64,000 bases of DNA from Metaphire vulgaris (Eukaryota > Annelida > Clitellata > Crassiclitellata > Megascolecidae). The notes beneath the pieces are model-generated. The model searched no databases, was not told where the DNA came from, and saw only the letters and a list, made by a program, of their open reading frames with translations. Position numbers and translations under genes: made by a program. The stretch is taken from NCBI GenBank assembly GCA_018105865.1, contig CM030836.1, positions 2,418,001 to 2,482,000 on the forward strand. Reading direction: 5' to 3'. Of this stretch, positions 57,469-64,000 are shown in pieces (the first letter of the stretch is position 1; each line of letters begins with the position of its first letter).

Positions 57469-58119
57469 ATGTGACGACCCCCACTTCCCTCCAACCAAAT
57501 TCTCTCGTTGGAGGGCGAGAAGTTTCCGACGTCGGCCAAATTCCCCTCACCTGAGCCCAAGGAAGCCTACATCTACTGAGAATTTGGCCATTGATGTCCG
57601 CGGTTCGCCTAACTCATGGAAGGATTAGGATTTATGAATACCATGACACTGGTATTTGATTGATAGAAATGCAAATGACAAGAACACGAAACTGTATTTA
57701 AAATGTCTATAATTTAAATCTTCAACAGTAAATAACGCAATGGAGAAACAAGTCATACATGCGGCATAAGCAAGCTATCAATGATCCCTCTTACATACAG
57801 CATGGCAGAGAATAGAAGCAGCGCGATAGCACTCAATGCAATGACATATTAACATACAGCAAAACTCTCCTCCACCTAGAATACGGCTTTAATCCTTCAG
57901 CCACACAGCCATCAATAAGCACTCTAAACACAATAATGCAATATCAAATACTAAGGCAGACACCATAGTTTAATCTACTCCGCAGCATAAGGTGCACATG
58001 CAGCAAAATCATCTATCATATTAAAATCGTTATCTGTATGTCTGTTACCTTCAAGCGTTCTGATTGGTTGACTATTGGTAGACGGTTTAGACCGTTTAGT
58101 CCTTACGTCGCGATGCGTT

Positions 58120-59165
58120 GGCGGACGATTATTATTATTATTATTATTTCTAGACAATTTCTCCAGCGCAGTAAACAAGGCTAAGGCCTACGACAAAAGC
58201 GCTTTGACATAAATTCTATCAATAAAATCCGATATTAAATAAGTGTGTTTTTAAGTTCCTAAGAAAGGATTCCGCAGAGACAGCTTCCAACACAACATCA
58301 GGTAACGAATTCCAAAGTAACGGATTCCCTTTGAGAATGACCTTTCTCCAAACTTGGAGGTCTTTGACGGAGGAGGGACAAGCAGTAGGACTCGACGACT
58401 CGACCGAAGCTTCATTCTCGACTCATTTGACGTCGTTCGCTGCACCAGCGCACTCAGATATTCTGGGCAGTGTGGGTCATAAAGGGCTCGGAAAGTGAGC
58501 CAACAACGCTTGAAAACAATACGCTGTTGAACGCGTAACCAGTGGAGGCGATCTCTCAGAAGTGGCGTGATGTGGTCATTCCAGCGACAACCGAAGACCA
58601 CTCGTGCAGCCAGATTCAGTACGGACTGAAGTCGATTTAGCTTGTTTTCCGGTAGGCCTAGCAAGACACTGTTACAGTAGTCCATTCTTGACAAGACGAA
58701 GGCCCGTACAAGCTGAACGGCTGCACTCACCGTTAGGTAGCGCCGAACCAGCTTGACCCTCCGTATCTGGTAATGACAGCATCGAATAACGTTGTTGGTG
58801 TGTGCATCAAACGATAGTGTTTCGTCCAAAAGCACACCTAAGAGACGCACACTCGCCACAGGAACAATAGTGGCATCACCCACGGTGAAAGGGACTCGAC
58901 TCAACAACTTCCTTCTTCCTGGAGTGCTGATCCAGAGGAATTCCGTCTTGTCCGGATTCAATGCCAGACGATTTTCTTCTGTCCATCTGATGATTGCAGA
59001 TATGCAATTTGTGAAGGACATCCGAAGTCGCTCTGTATCCGACGGCATGCACGAGGAATAAATTTGCCCATCGTCAGCATAGGAGTGCGATGACAAGCCA
59101 AAAGCCTTGACGATTGAGCTAATGTCCGCAACGTATAAGATGAAAAGTAAGGGACCCAGGACTGA
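58120..59165 (-). pseudogene. CR1/L2-like reverse transcriptase carried in the Helitron-like element
   Basis: An ATT-repeat tail and TTTCTCCAGCGCAGTAAACA mark the 3' end. Minus ORF 58251-59096 is open for 281 codons: SYADDGQIY (RT catalytic YADD), LNPDKTEFLWIST, LGVLLDETLSFDAH, DYCNSVLLGLPENKLNRLQ, and HITPLLRDRLHWL. The upstream end continues weakly (GVPQGSVLGPLLF-like sense near 59160). N-terminal endonuclease is missing. Confidence 0.9.
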
Positions 59166-59199
59166 TCCTTGCGGAACTCCATGGTGGACTTGACGATGT

Positions 59200-59312
59200 T
59201 CGAAGACGACGTTGCTATTGGTAACAATTGTTCGTAGAACCGGTTTAGTCGAGTCAGTGCAGCATCAGAGGGCTGGGCGTGCGACGACGTTGCTATTGGT
59301 AACAATTGTTCG
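59200..59312. repeat. Direct repeat of about 30 bp inside the Helitron-like element
   Basis: ACGTTGCTATTGGTAACAAT occurs at about 59208 and 59287, with TGTTCG following each time. Confidence 0.85.
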
Positions 59313-59983
59313 CAGCAATTTTAACGTACATTTGAGCGTACACAAAAAATACGTGTACAGCGTCACAAATGGCCACAGTTGCGTGATTTTAACGTACATA
59401 GGCCTAATTATTACGTGGTGAGCTTGGCTAGGTGGCGATCATTGAAATGTTGTTCAGCATGAATTCAATGATTGGGTATTAGGTATAGGTATTGGATTAG
59501 TATTATCCTGCACTGCGAGCGAAGCGAGCGCGAGCGAAGCGAGCCTCTTTCTAGTACTAAGATTAATAGCTTTTAAACACAAGTTAAACAGTTACCTCCC
59601 ACACTCTTTAAGGGATAAATCTCACAGTTAGCACACGACCATGCTACCTTCTTTTCCGTTAGATAATCCGATAAACTCTGGAGAAACTACTCCAGAGTAG
59701 AATAGGAACCTTAATTCTAACGCCGTCCTAGCAAAGCACGTGTTCCCTTCATTGAACGCCGACCGGAAAGCCCCAAAAGAACAGAAAAAGAGGCTTCCCT
59801 TCATGTGTCTCTTCCTTTTATACCCTTATCTTCTCCTCTGCCCCTCTCTCTGAGCCGAGCGCTCCACTCAGTCTCTCACTCTCTGCGCCCGTATCTTACC
59901 AACCAGTCAGATTCCCTGGCTAGGCAGCCGTGAGGGGAGATGCATAAGCTAACAGTACCCCCCGCGACGAACGGGTCGTCGCA

Positions 59984-60150
59984 TAACAACCTAACCTCAC
60001 TGCTTTTCGGATGTTAACTATCGCTTGGCTGATCATATACCTTTTCCATAGCTATTTTAAGAAAGGCTGAGCGCCTAAAATTAAGCAGCTACTGTTGTGC
60101 TGCTTACCAAGTCGCTATATAAATCCACGAAACTTTACTTACTTACTCAC
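59984..60150 (+). repeat. Non-LTR 3' end, host of the LTR insertion (right half)
   Basis: AACCTAACCTCACTGC, CTGATCATATACC, AGGCTGAGCGCCTAAAATTA and a TTAC-repeat tail continue the element broken at 49481. Confidence 0.78.
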
Positions 60151-60221
60151 TCAGGCACTTTAGTTCTTTGCTCAGGGTTTGGCGCGAATAAGGGCAGTGA
60201 TGCAGACTAAGAGGTTAAAGT

Positions 60222-61500
60222 AAAGTAAAGTAAAATCTCGTGGATTTCTATAGCGCCTTGGAAAGCAGCACAACAGTAGCTGCTTATTCTTAGGCGCTCA
60301 GCCTCTCTTAAAATAGCTATAGGAAAGGTGTGGGATCAGCCAGGCAATAGTCAATATCCGAAGGGCAGTGAGGCTAGGTTGTTACAGCTATGGCGGAAAT
60401 GATTTAAGAAACAGGAAGGATTTAAGCTTAGACCAGTGATGTTAACAAGGACCAACCCCCCAAGGACGAGGATAAGGACAAGGACCGACCCTCCAAGGAC
60501 GAGGATAAGGACAAGGACCGACCCTCCAAGGACAAGGATAAGGACAAGGACCGACCCTCCAAGGACGAGGACAAGGACAAGGACTTACCCCCCAAGCACA
60601 AGGACCACAAGGACTGACCTCTAAGGACAAGGATCAAGGACAAGGACCGACCTCTGTCAGACAAAAAGTTCAGAAAGGAAAAAACCAAAGACAATTTCAA
60701 TTTGAATCACAAAATTAGAAAAGCAAAAAAGAATGTTGTAAAACATAACTAGTCAACAGCAATGTTGCATTTCAAATAAACAAGTGTTTCCAACAGCTGA
60801 TCAATGAGTGATCAGTAATGCGCGCACGATGAGGTCTACTTATGAAACCGCTTTGCAAAAACACTCGTTAATCTGGAGCCGACATCGCAGGGCAACAAAG
60901 AATTCTGGCTTATTCTGCTAAAGAATCAACTGCTCAACTGGTGTTATAAAGGAAACTCCTCAACTGGTATAATAAAGGAAACAATGATTACACATTTAGA
61001 GTAACTCAAAGCAAGTATGTAAATATAAATCCACATACTGCTCTTACCTTGGAACATTATTATCAAAAAACTTTTAAAAATGGTATACAAGTAATTTGGT
61101 CCTTATAAGGATTGTTCAAGGACTAAGCTACAAGGACCAGGACAAGGACCGATCTGCAAAGACGAGGATAAGGACGAGGACCGAACCCCCAAGGACGAGG
61201 ACAAGGACGAGGACTGACTCCCCAAGGACGAGGACAAGGACAAGGACTTCAAATTGGTCCTTAAGGAGTCCTTAAGGACAAGGACCAGGACAAGGATTAA
61301 CATCACTGGCTTAGACCTGAAGACTTGAGAAGATAGTGCAGGAATGATAGGAAACGGGGACTCAGATTTTATTGTTTTAAAGTGTCCAAGTGTGCGAAGG
61401 GAAGCTGGGATCGAGTTCCAGAGTTCAGGTGCAGCATATGAGAAGGCACGGTTGCAAATTTTCAGGGATGACTGATTTAGCGGGCGTGACAGAGTGAGAT
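60222..61500 (-). pseudogene. Inverted second copy of the same non-LTR 3' end, split by a MITE
   Basis: Reads outward from a TAAAG-repeat tail (60222) through GTGGATTTCTATAGCGCC and GGGCAGTGAGGCTAGG to 60433, then resumes after the MITE at 61309 with the complement of the 49219-49481 coding tail (GGGATCGAGTTCCAGAG). Confidence 0.8.
60434..61308. mobile_element. hAT-type MITE with AAGGAC minisatellite ends, 8-bp TSD GCTTAGAC
   Basis: GCTTAGAC at 60426-60433 and 61309-61316. Ends CAGTGATGTTAA and TTAACATCACTG. Both sides carry tandem GACAAGGACCGACCCTCCAA-type units (60445-60660 and 61120-61290). The long ORFs here are artefacts of the repeat. No transposase. Confidence 0.92.
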
Positions 61501-61967
61501 GATATGACGAGAGGTTTGAAATTTTGTTCCGTTTAATTTGTTTCTAATTTGCGAATTTTCTATTTTGTTCTTGCGAACGTCTAAAACTTTACTCGTAATT
61601 TTTAAATTGTGTTTTCCAGACTTATGTCGGTCTAATTTTCTTTTATTATTTTTCTTAACTGCGCTATAATCAACTTGACCTATCATCGCTCGCCTCATTG
61701 CCGTTATAAGTAAGTAAGTAAATCACTTGGCTTCACCAAATCCATGGGGACTGTGGATTACCAGTGTCCGAAGCCTCCCAATGTGCGCAGAATAGACAGT
61801 TATGGCTTACAATCGCAACGGACGAAAGGCTTTGCGCTGAAATAATATTAATATTAATATTAATATTAATATTAATAATGGTTTTCTTGGCCTTCTTTTG
61901 CTCTTTTTTTCTTTTTTTCCTTTCAGGTGCAGCTGAAAAACTAATGCTTTAGTTTTTTTGTTTTCAG
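61500..61967. other. Intergenic, upstream of GT61
   Basis: The start of the non-LTR fragment fades at about 61500. An (ATTAAT)n stretch lies at about 61845-61875. A pyrimidine-rich run near 61895-61925 and another before 61967 precede CAG sites. Nothing else is recognised. Confidence 0.4.
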
Positions 61968-62022
61968 TCAGAGTGCAGTGTATGATAATAATCTCTGAAC
62001 TCTTTTTGTACCTGCATCAGCA
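61968..62022 (+). other. 5' UTR part of the GT61 exon
   Basis: The stretch between a strong acceptor-like site (TTTTTTTGTTTTCAG ending at 61967) and the ATG at 62023 carries in-frame stops. It is best read as 5' UTR spliced to an upstream noncoding exon that I could not identify. Confidence 0.5.
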
Positions 62023-63696
62023 ATGTTCGGCAGCGTTCTTTCTGTCAGGAAGAACCCTGCTCCGTGGGTCATTGCAATCTCAGCGCTAGCCGTGATCATC
62101 TTCGTTAACATTTATGGCTTTCCTATTATTCGACACATCGGAATCACAGAGAAGGCAACGCTGGGATCACTCAGCTTTCAATGCAACAAAGCACAGCCGC
62201 AGGTGAAGCGAATCTCGGAACCATTCCGTGCGCTTGTCGTTGTGACGTGTGGACATATAATTGAACGCATTCGTGAGTTTAATGTTGCTCTGAATTCCAT
62301 AAGAATCCGGAAGATGAAAACTCTTGAAACGACTACAGACTGGAACATCAGTTCTGGGAAGAACTTAACTCTTCTTGCGGAATGGAAAGACGGATATTTT
62401 CAGGCTCTGTCGAACTTTTCTCAGGTGACGTTGGTCGTACTGCCGTGGCTACGCACATTCAACGAATCCGCAAACAATTGGAGTTCGCTGCGCGATGCGT
62501 CCAATCTGCCTATTCACGAATACTACGAGTCAACTGCAACGGACACTCTGTGCAAATGGATCGAGACTCCTCGAATGGTTGGATACGGTTACGACGTCAT
62601 CAACAACTGGACATGTAACAGAAATACCACGAAGGCTGTCTTACCACAATCGATTCCGCTACTTGCTTTAAATGCCAAGGCTCTGCTCGAGGATTACTAT
62701 TACCCTTCCATGTTTCCAAACAGCTTTTTTACTGATTTTCCATCCGTTCTGTACTGGTTGCATATTGTGGAATCTGGATTAATAACTAGCGATGGAAACG
62801 TGTTTATTAAAAACGCGAAAATTGTTCCATATGACTGCTATCCAAATGCAAGTTTGGACCCACCTAAAGAGATTCACAATTTTACAATTTATGACGAGGT
62901 ATTTGTCATGACTCAGTCACACGCCCAGCTTAACTATCACCGTCTGGCGGAAAATATACCGAGACTTACGGTTCTTGCGGATTTCCTCATTCGCAATCCG
63001 ACCATAAGAATCCATGCGTATGAATCTCACAAAAGGACTGCACAATACCTGACGCTTTTAGGCATCAATGCCAGTCGCATAGTGACCGGTCAATGTCGAG
63101 CCAGACTCGTCTATTTGGCGCGAGCGTCGATGTGCTGCTTTCAGAGTTTTCTGGAAACTCAGATTCTGTCGCGATCGTTTCGACGCCACGCCAAGAAAGC
63201 GCTTGCTCCCGTTTTGCGTAATAAAGTTATAGTTATTAGACGCACCAATAATCGTTATTTCTTAAATCAAAATGAAATAGAGGATGTGGTAAGACAGGCG
63301 GCCACGGATTTCAATCTCACCTATGAGACGTTTAGTGATAAACCATTACCATCCCTCACATACACCATGCACCTATTCAATTCGGCAGTTATGGTCGTTG
63401 GCCCTCATGGGGCGGCGCTGGCAAACCTCGTATTCTCCGACCCCGGTACAGTTGTCATCGAGGGAGTCTGCAATCGTCCGGGCGCGTTTCTGTTCTTCCA
63501 GAGAACGGCTCTCGTCTTGGGACATCGGTATCATGGAATTCCTTCCACCAATGGATGCAGGTACAAAAAATTTGATAGCGTTGACGGCGTTGTCACGATT
63601 GGACCGTCTGTAATCAATGAGACCGTCAGGATCTACTTGAACCTTTTAGCTTCCAGAAATTTCTCGTATAGTTCATCTTCAGAAATATTTCTATAG
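62023..63696 (+). CDS. Glycosyltransferase family 61 (DUF563) type II membrane protein
   Basis: This 557-residue ORF has no introns in its coding part. Residues about 14-34 form one hydrophobic membrane anchor after a short basic N-terminus, as in type II ER/Golgi glycosyltransferases, so the catalytic part faces the lumen. Many N-glycosylation sequons (NWS, NIS, NFS, NWT, NAS) fit that topology. GT61 hallmarks follow in order: NYHRLAENIPRLTVL near residue 305, VIRRTNNRYFLNQNEIEDV near 405-423, and VVGPHGAALANLVF with HGAAL at 462-466. GT61 enzymes transfer xylose, GlcNAc or related sugars (plant xylosyltransferases, animal EOGT/POMGNT2); the substrate here cannot be told. A good acceptor (pyrimidine tract, CAG at 61967) precedes the ATG, suggesting at least one noncoding 5' exon upstream. 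The stop is TAG at 63694. Confidence 0.9.
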   Translation: MFGSVLSVRKNPAPWVIAISALAVIIFVNIYGFPIIRHIGITEKATLGSLSFQCNKAQPQVKRISEPFRALVVVTCGHIIERIREFNVALNSIRIRKMKTLETTTDWNISSGKNLTLLAEWKDGYFQALSNFSQVTLVVLPWLRTFNESANNWSSLRDASNLPIHEYYESTATDTLCKWIETPRMVGYGYDVINNWTCNRNTTKAVLPQSIPLLALNAKALLEDYYYPSMFPNSFFTDFPSVLYWLHIVESGLITSDGNVFIKNAKIVPYDCYPNASLDPPKEIHNFTIYDEVFVMTQSHAQLNYHRLAENIPRLTVLADFLIRNPTIRIHAYESHKRTAQYLTLLGINASRIVTGQCRARLVYLARASMCCFQSFLETQILSRSFRRHAKKALAPVLRNKVIVIRRTNNRYFLNQNEIEDVVRQAATDFNLTYETFSDKPLPSLTYTMHLFNSAVMVVGPHGAALANLVFSDPGTVVIEGVCNRPGAFLFFQRTALVLGHRYHGIPSTNGCRYKKFDSVDGVVTIGPSVINETVRIYLNLLASRNFSYSSSSEIFL

Positions 63697-64000
63697 CACT
63701 ACCAGGTGCAAGTGTCTCTTTTGTTTGATCTATTTGACTTGGCAGGACAAGTGTTGCTTTCTTACCAGCTGGCTATAAGCTTAATACCAGAACGACAGTT
63801 GCATAATGTGCAGTTCAAATGATAGTTCTTCGTATTACCAGAAATGGCTGGACAATATTGATGTTATGTACCTGAACAGTATCTTAATGTTAACCCATTT
63901 ACGGTGGAATTGTTTTTTAACTCTCCAGAACTGCGGATATTTAAAACTTGTTGAATTAAGGCTTGTGTTGTGTTATCCAGGGGCGTCTTTTTTTGGGGGC
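63697..64000 (+). other. 3' flank of GT61 gene; start of a MITE at the window edge
   Basis: No AATAAA is seen close to the stop. At 63979 the sequence CCAGGGGCGTCTTTTTTTGG resembles the CAGGGGCGT-type terminus of the hAT-like MITEs elsewhere in the window, cut by the window end. Confidence 0.3.

Larger units (their letters stand above)
58012..59554. mobile_element. Helitron-like element inserted in the LTR
   Basis: Comparison with the intact LTR at 50270 defines the insertion exactly. It lies between A (58011) and T (59555) without target duplication, starts TCTATCATATTAAAATCG and ends CTTTCTAG. TC...CTAG and A|T are Helitron rules. The 3' end is GCGAGCGAAGCGAGC repeated. It is non-autonomous (no Rep/helicase) and carries CR1-like RT. 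Confidence 0.82.
49482..59983 (-). mobile_element. Mosaic LTR retrotransposon, 4-bp TSD TAAC
   Basis: TAAC at 49478-49481 and 59984-59987 flanks two LTRs of the same sequence (49482-50690; 57470-59983 with an insertion), each TG...CA. Orientation is minus. GGGTATAAAAGG is a good TATA box on the minus strand in both LTRs. Directly inside the right LTR the minus strand reads TGGTACCAGAAGTGGGG, a plausible primer-binding site (57451-57468), whereas no TGG-type site follows the left LTR. The 6.8-kb interior has no pol. It contains a minus ORF of 208 codons, MITEs, a hAT element, and a gag-protease fragment in the opposite (+) orientation. Confidence 0.82.
57470..59983 (-). repeat. Right LTR (5' LTR by orientation), interrupted by a Helitron-like element
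   Basis: 57470-58011 plus 59555-59983 together equal the left LTR plus about 60 bases. TATA box GGGTATAAAAGG on the minus strand at 59814-59825. Confidence 0.88.

Noticed and set aside
60428..60700. ORFs rich in RTRT or LSLS repeats
   Set aside because: They are created by the AAGGAC minisatellite of a MITE.
62382..63613. Other-frame ORFs inside the GT61 gene
   Set aside because: Shadow frames of the supported 557-codon gene.

Overview
The window is nuclear DNA from an invertebrate animal. It has GT-AG spliced exons with conserved phases, long microsatellites, and abundant CR1/L2-like and other non-LTR retroelements, hAT, mariner and Helitron-like DNA transposons, SINEs and LTR elements. 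I cannot name the phylum from the sequence alone. Three host genes are supported. (1) COP1/RFWD2, a RING-coiled coil-WD40 ubiquitin ligase on the + strand, runs from about 14.4 kb to the stop codon at 37960. Twenty-one exons can be placed. (2) A 140-residue secreted neuropeptide-like precursor lies on the - strand at 46392-46814. It has a six-cysteine prosegment and three copies of a K-aromatic-F-L-G amidation cassette, and I cannot assign it to a known family. (3) An intronless-coding type II membrane glycosyltransferase of family GT61 lies on the + strand at 62023-63696.

Layout. 0-14 kb is gene-poor and full of mobile elements: a non-LTR tail, a MITE, a decayed mariner with long inverted repeats, a non-LTR ORF split by a CR1-like copy, a hAT BED-finger fragment, several hAT-type MITEs and a 3.4-kb imperfect palindrome rich in TTCGGC. 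14.4-38 kb is COP1. Its introns carry SINEs, a 1.7-kb foldback element, an RT tail, CR1-like copies, a Tigger-like MITE and other MITEs. 38-46 kb is intergenic, with a 2.1-kb hAT-like element and more MITEs. 46.4-46.8 kb is the peptide precursor. 46.9-48.1 kb is dominated by microsatellites. 49.2-61.5 kb is a deeply nested cluster. There, an LTR element with a TAAC target duplication has inserted into a non-LTR tail. It holds hAT and MITE insertions and a gag-protease fragment in the opposite orientation. One of its LTRs carries a SINE and the other a Helitron-like element that itself contains CR1-like reverse transcriptase. 62-63.7 kb is the GT61 gene.

The three host genes show no sign of working together: they are on different strands, far apart, and belong to ubiquitin signalling, secreted peptide signalling and Golgi/ER glycosylation respectively. 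The most novel-looking items are the amidated-peptide precursor, the COP1 exon gap and inverted-repeat-flanked exon, and the mosaic LTR element. A third theme is a short internal motif (TGACCTTTTTTGCTTGTC) that recurs in several hAT-like MITEs with otherwise different ends.
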